DNA of 43,828 nucleotides from RGIG8775 sp045660295 (GCA_045660295.1 JAZRDN010000052.1:1-43828), one strand, 5' to 3'. Positions 23,060-32,599 are shown, counted from the first letter of the stretch. A program made the numbers and translations. The notes: generated by a model not told the origin, from the letters alone.

Positions 23060-23931
23060 CCCTTTGTACCTCCTCTCGCAACGCCCGCCATTACCTTATT
23101 TCTGAAAAGCAGGAACAAGACGATAAGCGGAACCGAGATGACCACCACCGCCGCCATCATTGCGGGGATATTCTCACGTCCGAAGCCGTTTTCGCGTATC
23201 TCCTGAATACCGTTTGAAACCAGATAATACGCCTCGTTATCGGTGATAAGTCTTGGCCAGACGTAGGAGTTCCAGCACTCGATGACCTTAAGAATGGTTA
23301 TGGTGATAAGTGTGGGCTTGCAAATGGGTATCATGACACGCATAAGATACTTGAAGTCCGAAGTGCCGTCCACCTTTGCGGCGTAATACATCTCGTCGGG
23401 TATCTGCGAGAAATTCTCTTTTAAGAGATAAATGTAGAACACCGACACCACCGAGGGCAGGATAAGACCCGTAAAGGTATTTCTCAACCCGAGGTTGGTA
23501 ATTGTGGTAAAGTTAGTGATGATAACAAGCTCGTTTGGTATCATCATCAGCGACAGAAACGCCGTGAACACAAGGTTTTTGCCCTTGAATTTTAGTCTTG
23601 AAAAGGCAAACGCCGCGGGGACGATAACGACGAGCATTATAGCCGTAGTGGCAAGCGTAAATATTACCGTATTGAGGAAATATTTAGCCAGCGGTACGGC
23701 GGTAAAGGCATCGACATAGTTCTGCACTGTGGGCGAGAGCGTGAAGAATTTGGGAACAAACTCCGAGCTGTACGCGCCGTAGCTTTTTACCGAGGTCAGT
23801 ATCATCCAGTAAAAGGGAAACAGCACCATAAGTGCCCACAGGGTAAGAAGCGCGTACACAAGGACATTCAGCGCCCTTTTACGCCTTGCGGCAGACCTTT
23901 CTATTTTATCAAAATCAATTTGTTTTGTCAT
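23056..23931 (-). CDS. Carbohydrate ABC transporter permease, UgpE/MalG type
   Basis: 291 residues with six membrane helices. The EAA loop is at DGTSDFKYLMRVMIPICKPTLITITIL (about residues 188-214), where the conserved glycine docks on the ATPase. The N-terminus is basic, typical of this subunit. It sits between its partner permease (10 bp upstream) and the binding protein gene (4-bp overlap), so all are translated from one message. Confidence 0.93.
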   Translation of the reverse strand: MTKQIDFDKIERSAARRKRALNVLVYALLTLWALMVLFPFYWMILTSVKSYGAYSSEFVPKFFTLSPTVQNYVDAFTAVPLAKYFLNTVIFTLATTAIMLVVIVPAAFAFSRLKFKGKNLVFTAFLSLMMIPNELVIITNFTTITNLGLRNTFTGLILPSVVSVFYIYLLKENFSQIPDEMYYAAKVDGTSDFKYLMRVMIPICKPTLITITILKVIECWNSYVWPRLITDNEAYYLVSNGIQEIRENGFGRENIPAMMAAVVVISVPLIVLFLLFRNKVMAGVARGGTKG

Positions 23932-23941
23932 TTATTTCACC

Positions 23942-24835
23942 TCATGAGTAGTGAACGTGCTTTTTGCTTACCGTGAGATTAATGCAGGTTATGGTAAGCA
24001 CGATAAGGAAGAGTATTATCGCCGCGGCTGACGCATAAGAGGGATATCCTCCGCTGTCGCCGTAAAGCATATCGTAAACGTAACCGACTATGGTATTCAT
24101 CTCGGCGGCATTGAGGTTAGTTCCAAAAAGCGCCACCGCATCACTGTAAGCCTTGAAAGCGCCGATAAATCCCGTAATCACAAGATAGAATATCATGGGC
24201 GATATCATGGGAAGCGTAATTTTTGTAAAGATTCGCCACTTTGACGTGCCGTCTATCTTTGCCGCGTTGTAATAATCCTGCCTCACCGAGGCGAGCGCGC
24301 TTGTAAGAATAAGTATCTTAAAGGGCATTACGACCCAGATAGTATAGAAGCAAAGCACGAACATCTTAGCCCAATACGGTCCGTCGATGAAATCAATCGC
24401 GCCGCCGCCAAAGAGCTTGATTATCATATTTACAAGTCCGTCGGAGTACGCCGTCTTTTTGAAAAGCACCATGAACACCAGACCCACCGCCAGCGTATTT
24501 GTGACGTAGGGCAGAAAATACACGGTCTGGAAAAGGTTGCGCAGAGGCTTTATCGAGGAAAGCCCCACCGATATAAGCAAGGCTATTATGGTGGAAAGCG
24601 GCACGGTTATGACAACGAGAATAAAGGTATTCTTAAGCGCCTGCAAAAAGTAAGGGTCGTGCAGGACGTACGAATAGTTATATGCTCCGTAGCCGAAAAA
24701 GGTCTGGGAAGCCGAGTTGTAGCCCTCCTCAAAGGAGTAGACAAGCACGTCAACCAGCGGATAGACCATAAACGCGCCGAGAAAGAGTATGGCGGGCAGA
24801 AGATAGAGCCAGCCCTTTATGCTTTTGTTCTCCAT
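23942..24835 (-). CDS. Carbohydrate ABC transporter permease, UgpA/MalF type
   Basis: 297 residues, six membrane helices. Begins with WLYLLPAILFLGAFMVYPLVDVLVYSF, a hallmark of UgpA-like permeases, and contains the EAA loop at AAKIDGTSKWRIFTKITLPMISP. Pairs with the UgpE-type subunit to form the translocation channel. The gene starts 8 bp after the ATPase gene, in one operon. Confidence 0.93.
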   Translation of the reverse strand: MENKSIKGWLYLLPAILFLGAFMVYPLVDVLVYSFEEGYNSASQTFFGYGAYNYSYVLHDPYFLQALKNTFILVVITVPLSTIIALLISVGLSSIKPLRNLFQTVYFLPYVTNTLAVGLVFMVLFKKTAYSDGLVNMIIKLFGGGAIDFIDGPYWAKMFVLCFYTIWVVMPFKILILTSALASVRQDYYNAAKIDGTSKWRIFTKITLPMISPMIFYLVITGFIGAFKAYSDAVALFGTNLNAAEMNTIVGYVYDMLYGDSGGYPSYASAAAIILFLIVLTITCINLTVSKKHVHYS

Positions 24836-24843
24836 ATTCTCTC

Positions 24844-25935
24844 CTATCCGAGCCTTTCTTCGGTCTCTTTATCAAAGATAAAGGTCTTACTGTCCATAAG
24901 CTCAAAGCGGACGGTATCGGACGAAACGTCAACTCTCTTGTCGGAGCTGATAATAGCGCGTATCTTGGTGTTAAGCGATGCCGAATGGGTGGACACCACG
25001 CTGACGTCGCGTCCCATGACCTCGATTCCCTCCAATTTACAGCAAAGCGCGCCGTTTTCGCAGGGCACGAAGCCCTCGGGGCGCACCGCCACGTAGACCT
25101 CGCGGTCGGAGATATCTATTCCCTCTCGCACTGCCGAGCCGCCTATAAAGAGCTTTCCGCCCTCAACACGCCCCTCAAAGACGTTAATGGGGGGAGTACC
25201 GAGGAACTTAGCCACGAAAAGGTTAACGGGGCTGTCGTAAACGTCTTGGGGCTTGCCTATTTGCTGAACGACTCCGTCCTTCATTACCACGATAAGGTCG
25301 GAAATGCTCATTGCCTCCTCCTGGTCGTGGGTTACGAAAACGGTGGTTATTCCCGTCTCGCCCTGAATACGCTTTATCTCCTCTCGGGTCTGTAGGCGCA
25401 AACGCGCGTCAAGGTTTGAAAGCGGCTCGTCAAGAAGAAGCACGCGGGGCATTTTTACAAGCGCGCGGGCAATAGCCACTCTCTGCTGCTGACCGCCCGA
25501 AAGCTCGGATGGCTTGCGCTCCATAAGTCCGTCTATTTGCACAAGTCTCGCGACCTCGCCGGCCTTTTGCAGCATCTGCTCCTTGGTGAGCTTGTCCTTG
25601 CCCTTAAGATTCTGCAAGGGGAACAGGATATTCTGCAAAACCGTCAAATGCGGATAAAGCGCGTAGTTCTGGAACACCAGACCGACGCCTCTGTTCTCGG
25701 GCGGAAGGGCGGTAACGTCGTCCTCGCCAAAGAAGATAGCGCCCTCGGTGGGCTTTTCAAGTCCGCTGATAAGGTTGAGCGTGGTGCTTTTTCCACAGCC
25801 CGAGGGACCGAGCAGACCTATCAGCTTGCCGTCGGGAAACTCAAAGCTGAAGTTGTTGACGGCAACCACGTCCTCACCCGATTTTTTATTTCGGCTGGGG
25901 AACTTTTTAGTGAGATTTTGCAATACTATTTTCAT
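24844..25935 (-). CDS. ABC transporter ATP-binding protein, UgpC/MsmK type
   Basis: 363 residues. Walker A GPSGCGKST (about 44-52), Q loop FQNYALYPH, signature LSGGQQQR, Walker B RVLLLDEPLSNLD and the H-loop VTHDQEEA. The ~120-residue C-terminal TOBE-type regulatory domain marks the carbohydrate-importer (CUT1) class. First gene of the operon. An ATPase encoded together with its own CUT1 permeases implies a dedicated system. Confidence 0.93.
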   Translation of the reverse strand: MKIVLQNLTKKFPSRNKKSGEDVVAVNNFSFEFPDGKLIGLLGPSGCGKSTTLNLISGLEKPTEGAIFFGEDDVTALPPENRGVGLVFQNYALYPHLTVLQNILFPLQNLKGKDKLTKEQMLQKAGEVARLVQIDGLMERKPSELSGGQQQRVAIARALVKMPRVLLLDEPLSNLDARLRLQTREEIKRIQGETGITTVFVTHDQEEAMSISDLIVVMKDGVVQQIGKPQDVYDSPVNLFVAKFLGTPPINVFEGRVEGGKLFIGGSAVREGIDISDREVYVAVRPEGFVPCENGALCCKLEGIEVMGRDVSVVSTHSASLNTKIRAIISSDKRVDVSSDTVRFELMDSKTFIFDKETEERLG

Positions 25936-25989
25936 ATTTTTCTTCCTTTCCGTGCAGGTTAGGCTTTGTAGGCTTATAGTTTAAATTAT

Positions 25990-26018
25990 ATTGTACCATA
26001 TTTTTCTTGATTTATCAA
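25990..26018 (-). promoter_or_regulatory. Sigma-A promoter of the ABC importer operon
   Basis: On the minus strand, TTGATA (26013-26018), a 17-bp spacer and TACAAT (25990-25995), about 55 bases before the first gene. Confidence 0.8.
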
Positions 26019-26042
26019 TACGTTGGGCGGAATTTTTAGATT

Positions 26043-26230
26043 AGTTAGTTTTTTGCCGGTGGTGTCGCTTTTTTGAAAAAAAGCTCCGCAAAAAACTTTT
26101 GGAGCGAGGTAAGGATTTATTTTAGTCTGTGCCTCTGCCCACAGTTTGCGACAACTGCATGAAATGTTTAGAGCGTAGCCGTCACAATGGCTCCCGCAAG
26201 CGTTGGGGTCCCCCTCCCCAAACGCTCCAC
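26043..26230. repeat. Dispersed intergenic repeat, copy B
   Basis: The second copy of the ~187-bp element at 20291-20477, in the same orientation, starting AGTTAGTTTTTTGCCGGTGG and ending at CCCCAAACGCTCCAC. The central part has diverged more than the ends. It sits just upstream of the ABC operon promoter. Confidence 0.85.
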
Positions 26231-26254
26231 GTATGGTGCGGCGCGTAAAATAAA

Positions 26255-26275
26255 GACGTGGGCTTTGCCCACGCC
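26255..26275 (-). terminator. Terminator behind the gene remnant
   Basis: CGTGGGC/GCCCACG (26257-26273) with CTTTATTTT on the minus strand after the stem. Confidence 0.7.
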
Positions 26276-26293
26276 TTGTCAGCCAACAGTATT

Positions 26294-26380
26294 ATATTTC
26301 AAGAGTCACCGACTCAAGTCCGCTGACCGAGAAGGTTATCTTTCCGCTTTCAGCATCTCTGTTAAAGGGTATTCTCATCG
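26294..26380 (-). pseudogene. C-terminal remnant of an unidentified gene
   Basis: About 28 minus-strand codons starting near RIPFNRDAESGKITF and ending SGLESVTLEI at a TAA, with no start codon in frame. It looks like the last beta strands of a larger, possibly carbohydrate-active, protein. It lies between the HAD phosphatase stop and a terminator that presumably belonged to it. Confidence 0.5.
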
Positions 26381-26390
26381 TTCGTTCTCA

Positions 26391-27050
26391 TTATGACTTT
26401 TTTATAATTTCAACTATATCGTCGGCAGTGGCGGCTATCGCGTCAGCACCGTTTGCCACGAGCATTTCGGGCGGTCTGTAGCCCCAGGCGACGCCTATCG
26501 CCTTAAAGCCCGCGTTTTTTGCGGTTATCATATCCACGTCGCTGTCGCCCACAAGGGCACATTCGTGCGGCTCGACACCCATCAAGGAGCATATCTCAAG
26601 CGGAACTGTGGGGTCGGGCTTTGTGGGCGCGCCCACGTGCTGACCGCGGAATTCGGTGAAATATTCCTTGGGCAGGAGCTTGTTGCATATTCCCACCACA
26701 AAGGGGTCTTGCTTATTGGAAAGCACCGAGAACTTTATTCCCTTTTCGTGCAGTTTTTCAAGCATTTCCATAATGCCGTCATATGTACGCTCCACCTCAA
26801 GGTAAACCTTGGCGTACATCTCGTTATAAAGGGCGTAAGTCTCGTCTATCTTGGCTTCGTCACTCTGCGCCTCGGTAGGAAGCGACAGCTTTATAAGATT
26901 CCGCGCGCCGTGGTTTATGTGTGCGTGGGCATCGTCTCTTGTATTAAGAGGATAGCCCAGCGCTTTCATTGTGAGATTTATGCCGCGGGTTATGGAGTCC
27001 AGCGTGTCGGCAAGCGTGCCGTCAAGGTCAAAAATAACTGCTTTTATCAT
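26391..27050 (-). CDS. gph: HAD-superfamily phosphatase, phosphoglycolate phosphatase-like
   Basis: 219 residues. HAD motif I is FDLDGTLADT (nucleophile Asp8, acid Asp10), motif II is VLSNKQD (Ser near 121), and motif III/IV is KPDPTVPLEI with the conserved Lys, then GDSDVDMITAKNAG. A four-helix cap lies between motifs I and II. Length and motifs fit phosphoglycolate phosphatase (Gph) or a related sugar-phosphate phosphatase; the exact substrate is not certain. It follows yitT by 36 bp on the same strand. Confidence 0.88.
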   Translation of the reverse strand: MIKAVIFDLDGTLADTLDSITRGINLTMKALGYPLNTRDDAHAHINHGARNLIKLSLPTEAQSDEAKIDETYALYNEMYAKVYLEVERTYDGIMEMLEKLHEKGIKFSVLSNKQDPFVVGICNKLLPKEYFTEFRGQHVGAPTKPDPTVPLEICSLMGVEPHECALVGDSDVDMITAKNAGFKAIGVAWGYRPPEMLVANGADAIAATADDIVEIIKKS

Positions 27051-27086
27051 TTATATTTCCTTTCGTACACCGTCGTTTTTTAGAGG

Positions 27087-28013
27087 TTACCTATTGTTAT
27101 CCTTCTTTGCGTTTATACCGTAAGTCCACCCCTCGCCGCCTATTTCGTGGGCACGGTGCACGGTAACAAACGCCTTTTTGTCAGCCGAGCTTATAATATT
27201 CATCAGCTCGCCGTATTGATTTTTTGAAAAAATTACCGAAAGCATCTTTTTCTTTTCGCCACTATACGCGCCCGTGACCTCGGTAAAGGTTGCCGTGCGG
27301 TAAAGCCGCTCTATAACGTTCCGCCCTATCTCCACACAGCTCTCGCTTATTATCCTCGCCTCAAAGGCTTGCGAGCCTCCCAGGAATATTCGGTCAACGG
27401 TCATAGCGCAGATAAGCGCCGAAAGCACGCCCAGCATAGCCAGCACCATGTCTCCGATAACAAAGATACCGAGAGCCACCGCAGCGGCGTCGATACAGAA
27501 AATCGCCGTCGAGCTTCTCACACGTCTGAAAAATTTGCAGATAATGAATGCGGGAATATCAATGCCCCCCGTAGAGCCTCCGCCAATAAAGGTCAGGGCG
27601 CAGCCCACTCCCACGAGGAGTCCGCCCGTAACAGCCGAAAGCAATAGGGCAAGCTGTGGATATCCGCTTGACGTCAAGTTGAAAAATCCCCCGAACGCGC
27701 CCGAGTCCACAAGGCGTGAAAAGAGCGACACGCCAACAGGATAAAGAGCGGTAGACACAAGCGTTTTTAAGGCAAAGCCTTTGCCAAGAGTCAACAGCCC
27801 CAAAAAGAAAAGTGCCCAAGTGAGCAGGATTATGAGCGTATCCGCCGACAACGCGCCCCCCAGAGCGCGGCTTATGACTATGGCAAAGCCCGAAACTCCG
27901 CCCACCACAAGGTCAAACGGCACTATAAAGACCGCCGTTCCAAAGGAAAGCACAAGCGTTCCGCTTATAACAAGCAAAATATTCTTTAAAATTCTGATTT
28001 TTTCTTTTTTCAT
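27087..28013 (-). CDS. YitT family membrane protein (DUF2179 C-terminal domain)
   Basis: 308 residues. Five to six membrane helices (about 10-215) with the family segment FIGGGSTGGIDIPAF (about 142-156), then a soluble DUF2179 domain of about 80 residues (VTGAYSGEKKKMLSVIFSKNQYGEL) that in relatives binds or senses a small ligand. Function in this family is not settled. A possible -10 TATAAT at 28041-28046 and a GGAGG ribosome binding site precede the ATG. Cotranscribed with the HAD phosphatase. Confidence 0.9.
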   Translation of the reverse strand: MKKEKIRILKNILLVISGTLVLSFGTAVFIVPFDLVVGGVSGFAIVISRALGGALSADTLIILLTWALFFLGLLTLGKGFALKTLVSTALYPVGVSLFSRLVDSGAFGGFFNLTSSGYPQLALLLSAVTGGLLVGVGCALTFIGGGSTGGIDIPAFIICKFFRRVRSSTAIFCIDAAAVALGIFVIGDMVLAMLGVLSALICAMTVDRIFLGGSQAFEARIISESCVEIGRNVIERLYRTATFTEVTGAYSGEKKKMLSVIFSKNQYGELMNIISSADKKAFVTVHRAHEIGGEGWTYGINAKKDNNR

Positions 28014-28255
28014 CCCAATCCTCCGCGGCTTATTTTGATTATTATAGCCGCATGAAGCTAAGATGTATACATTACATACTGTACAGAACGATTATAACAT
28101 ACCCCAAAATTATTGTCAAGCGCGGAAAATAGTAAATTTACACAAAAAAGCTGTTGTTATATGTCGAAATTTCGTTATTTGAAATATTTATTTCTTGGTA
28201 CAAAATCGTGTATAATATATAAGTTAGAGAAAAAATAAAGTTAAGGAGAACGGCA

Positions 28256-30094
28256 TTGATCAGAGAAGATTTGAGAAACGTAGCCATTATTGCCCACGTT
28301 GACCACGGAAAGACCACACTTGTGGACGAAATGCTCAAGCAGGGCGGCGCGTACAGAGAAAACCAAGCAACAGAAGAAAGAGTTATGGACAGCAACGCCC
28401 TCGAAAAAGAGCGCGGAATCACCATTCTCGCAAAAAACACCGCCGTTCACTACAACGACGTAAAGATCAATCTTATAGACACCCCCGGTCACGCCGATTT
28501 CGGCGGAGAGGTGGAGCGTATCCTCAAAATGGTTAACGGCGTTATTCTGCTTGTTGACGCGGCTGAGGGTCCTATGCCCCAGACACGCTTCGTGCTCCAG
28601 AAGGCGCTTTCGCTCAACCACCGCGTTATCGTCGTTATCAACAAAATAGACAAGCCCGACGCGCGCATAGGCGAGGTAGAGGACGAGATTCTCGAGCTTC
28701 TTATCGACCTCGGAGCAAACGACGAGCAGCTTGACAGCCCAATGCTCTACTGCTCGGGCAGAGCAGGCACGGCGACAGAGGACCCGCTTAACGAGGGCAC
28801 TGACCTCGTTCCCCTCTTTGACAAGATAATCGACTACATCCCTGCCCCCGGCGGTGATGAGGATGGCGAGCTTCAGCTTCTCGTTTCCTCTATCGACTAC
28901 AACGATTACGTCGGACGCATAGGTATCGGACGCATAGAGCGCGGCTCTATCAAGAAAAATCAGGACGCTTACATCTGCAACTACCACACCGGCGCGACAC
29001 CCAAGCGCACAAAGATAGTGGCGATATTCCAGATAGACGGACTTGTAAGAACCCCCGTTGACGAGGCAAGGGTTGGCGACATCGTTTGCTTCTCGGGCGC
29101 TGAGACCATAACCATCGGAGACACGATAACCAGCCTTAACGCTCCCGAGCCTCTTGAATTCGTCAAGGTGAGCGAGCCCACGCTTGAAATGACCTTCGCG
29201 GTAAACACCAGCCCCTTTGCAGGGCGCGAGGGCAAATTCGTTACCTCTCGCCAGCTTCGCGACAGGCTTTACAAGGAGCTTCTTAAGGACGTTTCGCTCA
29301 GAGTTACAGACGGTGAGACCACCGAAGAATTCAAGGTTGCGGGACGCGGAGAGATGCACCTCTCTATTCTTATTGAGAACATGCGCCGAGAGGGCTTTGA
29401 GCTTTGCTGCTCCAACCCCAGAGTGCTTTACAAGGAGATAGACGGTGAAAAGTGCGAGCCCATGGAGCGCGTTGTGCTTGACGTTCCCACAGAGTACGTG
29501 GGCGCGGTAGTCGAAAAGCTGGGCAGACGCAAGGGCGACCTGCTTGAGATGTCTCCCATAGGCAACCGCACGAAGATAGAATATCTCATTCCCGCACGCG
29601 GACTTTTCGGATACCGCTCCGAGTTTCTTACCGACACTCACGGCGAGGGTATCATGAATTCTATATTTGAGGGCTATCAGCCCTATCGCGGTGAGATAAT
29701 TATGAGATTTACGGGCTCGCTTATCGCTTCCGAGGACGGCGAGACCACACGTTACGGTCTGTTCAATACGCAGGAGCGCGGAACGATGTTCGTAGGTCCT
29801 CAGACCCCTGTTTACGAGGGAATGATAGTCGGCGAGAACCCCAAGAACGAGGACATCGCCATAAACCCCTGCAAGAAGAAGCAGCTTACCGCTATCCGAT
29901 CTTCGGGCGCGGACGAAAAGCTTCTCCTCACTCCCCCCGTTATATTCTCGCTTGAAGAAGCGATCGAGTTCATCAACGACGACGAGCTTATCGAGGTAAC
30001 ACCCAAGTCGATACGTCTCCGCAAGAAGATACTCAACAACGAGCTTCGCATGAAGGCTGTCATGAAGGCGCGCCGCGAAAGCGCTTCCAAATAA
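28256..30094 (+). CDS. typA: Translational GTPase TypA/BipA
   Basis: 612 residues. Ribosome-associated GTPase for ribosome assembly and stress adaptation. The start is a TTG at 28256 behind AAGGAG, with no better ATG upstream. G1 is AHVDHGKT, G2 RGITI, G3 DTPGHADFGGEVER, G4 NKID; EF-Tu-like domain 2, EF-G domain III/V-like parts and the BipA-specific C-terminal region ending LRKKILNNELRMKA. Full family length. A TATAAT sits at 28211-28216 but the -35 is weak. The intergenic region 28014-28255 holds otherwise only AT-rich sequence. Confidence 0.97.
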   Translation: MIREDLRNVAIIAHVDHGKTTLVDEMLKQGGAYRENQATEERVMDSNALEKERGITILAKNTAVHYNDVKINLIDTPGHADFGGEVERILKMVNGVILLVDAAEGPMPQTRFVLQKALSLNHRVIVVINKIDKPDARIGEVEDEILELLIDLGANDEQLDSPMLYCSGRAGTATEDPLNEGTDLVPLFDKIIDYIPAPGGDEDGELQLLVSSIDYNDYVGRIGIGRIERGSIKKNQDAYICNYHTGATPKRTKIVAIFQIDGLVRTPVDEARVGDIVCFSGAETITIGDTITSLNAPEPLEFVKVSEPTLEMTFAVNTSPFAGREGKFVTSRQLRDRLYKELLKDVSLRVTDGETTEEFKVAGRGEMHLSILIENMRREGFELCCSNPRVLYKEIDGEKCEPMERVVLDVPTEYVGAVVEKLGRRKGDLLEMSPIGNRTKIEYLIPARGLFGYRSEFLTDTHGEGIMNSIFEGYQPYRGEIIMRFTGSLIASEDGETTRYGLFNTQERGTMFVGPQTPVYEGMIVGENPKNEDIAINPCKKKQLTAIRSSGADEKLLLTPPVIFSLEEAIEFINDDELIEVTPKSIRLRKKILNNELRMKAVMKARRESASK

Positions 30095-30106
30095 ACCGAC
30101 AAATTT

Positions 30107-30142
30107 AACAGGGCTGTTTCTTAATGAAACAGCCCTGTTTTA
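30107..30142 (+). terminator. Terminator of typA
   Basis: AACAGGGCTGTTTC and its complement (30107-30139), a 14-bp stem with a 5-base loop and T run. It probably also serves the convergent gene at 30168. Confidence 0.9.
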
Positions 30143-30167
30143 CGAGTGATATTAAACTATACTCAGA

Positions 30168-31136
30168 TCACGCCCAGCTCATTGTAGTGGGCTTAGGATC
30201 GTTAATGATAATATCCTTAAGGAATGTAACTGCCTTGGAAAGACCCTCGTCAATGCTCATAAGGCTATCCTCGTGCTCGATAGAGAGAACTCTGTCGTAG
30301 CCAACGAGACGAAGGTTGGAAACAAGGTCACGCCAGTATGTTTCGTTGTTGCCGTAGCCGACAGTTCTGAACACCCAGGAGCGGTGAAGCTCGTCGCCGT
30401 AGTGCTTGGTGTCAAGCACGCCGTTCTTTGCGGTGTTGTACTTGTCTATCTTGGTGTCCTTAGCGTGCACGTGGTAAATAGCGCCCTCAAGCTCTCTGAT
30501 AGCCGCAACGGGGTCCATTCCCTGCCAGATAAGGTGCGAGGGGTCAAAGTTAGCGCCGATAACGTCGCCAACAGCCGCGCGGAGCTTAAGAAGCGTCTCG
30601 GGATTGTAAACGCAGAAGCCGGGGTGCATCTCAAAGGCGATGTGGTCAACCTTGTGAGCCTTTGCGAACGCGCCTGCCTCTTTCCAGTAAGGAATAAGCT
30701 TCTCGTTCCACTGCCAGTCAAGAATAGCGAGGAAATCCTCGGGCCAGGGGCAGGTTACCCAGTTGGGGTACTTAGAACCCTCGGAGTCACCGGGACAGCC
30801 CGAGAAAGTAATAACGGTGTCAACACCGAGCTTCTCAGCAAGGAGAACAGCGTTTCTGAAATCCTTGTCAAACTGAGCGGCAATAGCCTTATCGGGGTGA
30901 AGCGCGTTTCCGTGAGCCGCGAGAGCGCAGATCTCTACGTCGTACTTTTTGAACGTAGCAACAAATTCGTCAAACTTTTTGCTGTCGGCAAGAAGCTCCT
31001 CGGGGTTGCAATGAGCCTTTCCGGGATATCCGCCCGCACCGATCTCAACTGTGTGGACGCCGAGACCCGAGAGAATAGAGAGTGTCTCGTCAAGCGACTT
31101 TGCGCCGTAGAGGTTAGCAAGAACACTTAATTTCAT
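30168..31136 (-). CDS. Sugar phosphate isomerase/epimerase family protein
   Basis: 322 residues. TIM-barrel of the xylose isomerase-like (AP endonuclease 2 fold) family. Segments VEIGAGGYPG (about 31-40), CALAAHGNALHPD (with metal-facing His), VDTVITFSGCPGD, IAFEMHPGF (Glu ligand), GANFDPSHLIWQG and IYHVHAKDTKID follow the family metal-binding order, and SIEHED near the end gives the last acidic ligands. It probably interconverts sugars or inositol derivatives; the exact reaction is unknown. Own promoter at 31174-31202. Confidence 0.87.
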   Translation of the reverse strand: MKLSVLANLYGAKSLDETLSILSGLGVHTVEIGAGGYPGKAHCNPEELLADSKKFDEFVATFKKYDVEICALAAHGNALHPDKAIAAQFDKDFRNAVLLAEKLGVDTVITFSGCPGDSEGSKYPNWVTCPWPEDFLAILDWQWNEKLIPYWKEAGAFAKAHKVDHIAFEMHPGFCVYNPETLLKLRAAVGDVIGANFDPSHLIWQGMDPVAAIRELEGAIYHVHAKDTKIDKYNTAKNGVLDTKHYGDELHRSWVFRTVGYGNNETYWRDLVSNLRLVGYDRVLSIEHEDSLMSIDEGLSKAVTFLKDIIINDPKPTTMSWA

Positions 31137-31173
31137 AATGTTAGTTCCTTTCGGTAAATATTTTACTATCTAT

Positions 31174-31202
31174 ATAATACCTTTTTTTGGCTGATTTTTC
31201 AA
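31174..31202 (-). promoter_or_regulatory. Sigma-A promoter of the isomerase-like gene
   Basis: On the minus strand, TTGAAA (31197-31202), a 17-bp spacer and TATTAT (31174-31179). Confidence 0.7.
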
Positions 31203-31272
31203 GTGTTTTGAGGAAAATTTTTAATATTTTCGCCAAAACAACAAAAATCGGCTTTTTTGAGTGCGTTTTATG

Positions 31273-31301
31273 TTGAAAAAACATGGCAAATATGATATAA
31301 T
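31273..31301 (+). promoter_or_regulatory. Sigma-A promoter of the malic enzyme gene
   Basis: TTGAAA (31273-31278), a 17-bp spacer and perfect TATAAT (31296-31301); the ATG is 45 bases downstream. Confidence 0.82.
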
Positions 31302-31345
31302 TCAAACGTATACTTTTTATTCCGAAAACAAGGAAAGGCAAAAAT

Positions 31346-32518
31346 ATGAACGTAAGAGAAGAATCGCTCAAAAAGCACTATGAATGGAAGGGCAAGATTG
31401 AGGTCGTTACCCGTTGCCCCATTAACACAAGAGATGACCTGTCGCTGGCGTACACCCCCGGCGTTGCCGAGCCGTGTCTTGAAATAAACAAGGACGTAAA
31501 TAAATCCTACGAGCTGACACGCCGCGCGAATCTTGTGGCTGTCATTACCGACGGCACGGCAGTGCTTGGTCTTGGCGACATAGGTCCCGAGGCGGGTATG
31601 CCGGTTATGGAGGGCAAATGCGCGCTTTTCAAGGCTTTTGCCGACGTTGATGCCTTTCCGCTCTGCGTAAAGAGCAAGGACGTGGACGAGATAGTACGCA
31701 CCATAGAGCTTATCTCGGGCAGCTTTGGTGGTATCAACCTTGAGGACATCAGCGCCCCCCGTTGCTTTGAAATAGAGCGCAGACTTAAAGAGGTCTGCGA
31801 TATTCCCGTATTCCACGACGACCAGCACGGCACGGCTATCGTGGTAGCGGCGGCGCTTATCAACGCGCTCAAGTTAGTAAAAAAGGACATGAACGAGGTC
31901 AAGGTGGTTATCAACGGCGCAGGCTCGGCGGGTATAGCTATCTGCCGTCACCTGCTTGACATCGGACTCAAAAACATCACAATGGTTGACCGCTTTGGCG
32001 TTATCGCACGCGACATGGACGGGCTCAACTCGGCGCACGCCGAGATAGCCAAACTTACAAACACCGAGCTGCTTCACGGCACTCTTGAGGACGCCATGAA
32101 GGGCGCTGACGTGTTTATCGGTGTTTCCGCGCCCAATATCGTAAGCGAGGAAATGATAAAGTCGATGGCTGACGACGCCATTGTGTTCCCGATGGCTAAC
32201 CCCACGCCCGAGATAATGCCCGACAAGGCTAAGGCGGCGGGCGCGCGCGTGGTGGGAACGGGACGCTCCGACTTCCCCAACCAGATAAACAACGTGCTTG
32301 CCTTCCCCGGAATATTCCGCGGAGCGCTTGATTGCAGAGCCACCTGCATTAACGACGAGATGAAGGTTGCGGCATCCTACGCGCTTGCCGAGCTTATCAC
32401 CGAAAGCGAGCTTTCGGAAGAAAACATCATCGTTTCCGCCCTCGACAAGAGCGTTGCCAAGGCGGTTGCCGCCGCAGTTATCGAATCGGCGAAAAAAACA
32501 GGCGTAAATCGCATATAA
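31346..32518 (+). CDS. NAD(P)-dependent malic enzyme
   Basis: 390 residues, the short bacterial malic enzyme form. Oxidative decarboxylation of malate to pyruvate. Motifs: LAYTPGVAEPCLEI with the catalytic Tyr (about 37), ITDGTAVLGLGDIGPEAGMPVMEGK with the catalytic Lys (about 92), FHDDQHGTA metal-binding Asp pair, and the Rossmann NGAGSAGIAIC. Cytoplasmic. Monocistronic with its own promoter, AAGGAAAG site and terminator. Cofactor choice (NAD or NADP) is not certain from sequence. Confidence 0.95.
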   Translation: MNVREESLKKHYEWKGKIEVVTRCPINTRDDLSLAYTPGVAEPCLEINKDVNKSYELTRRANLVAVITDGTAVLGLGDIGPEAGMPVMEGKCALFKAFADVDAFPLCVKSKDVDEIVRTIELISGSFGGINLEDISAPRCFEIERRLKEVCDIPVFHDDQHGTAIVVAAALINALKLVKKDMNEVKVVINGAGSAGIAICRHLLDIGLKNITMVDRFGVIARDMDGLNSAHAEIAKLTNTELLHGTLEDAMKGADVFIGVSAPNIVSEEMIKSMADDAIVFPMANPTPEIMPDKAKAAGARVVGTGRSDFPNQINNVLAFPGIFRGALDCRATCINDEMKVAASYALAELITESELSEENIIVSALDKSVAKAVAAAVIESAKKTGVNRI

Positions 32519-32534
32519 AAGCCCTATCAAAACA

Positions 32535-32568
32535 AAAGGAACTGTCTTAACAAGGCAGTTCCTTTTTG
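32535..32568 (+). terminator. Terminator of the malic enzyme gene
   Basis: AAAGGAACTG-type stem with its complement (32535-32567) and a run of five T residues. Confidence 0.88.
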
Positions 32569-32599
32569 TAATTTGAGCCGAACAATTCAGCATGTATTT

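Noticed and set aside
28241..29641. 466-codon minus-strand open frame opposite typA
   Set aside because: Shadow of the typA coding frame; low-complexity Val/Ala/Leu-rich translation and no ribosome binding site.
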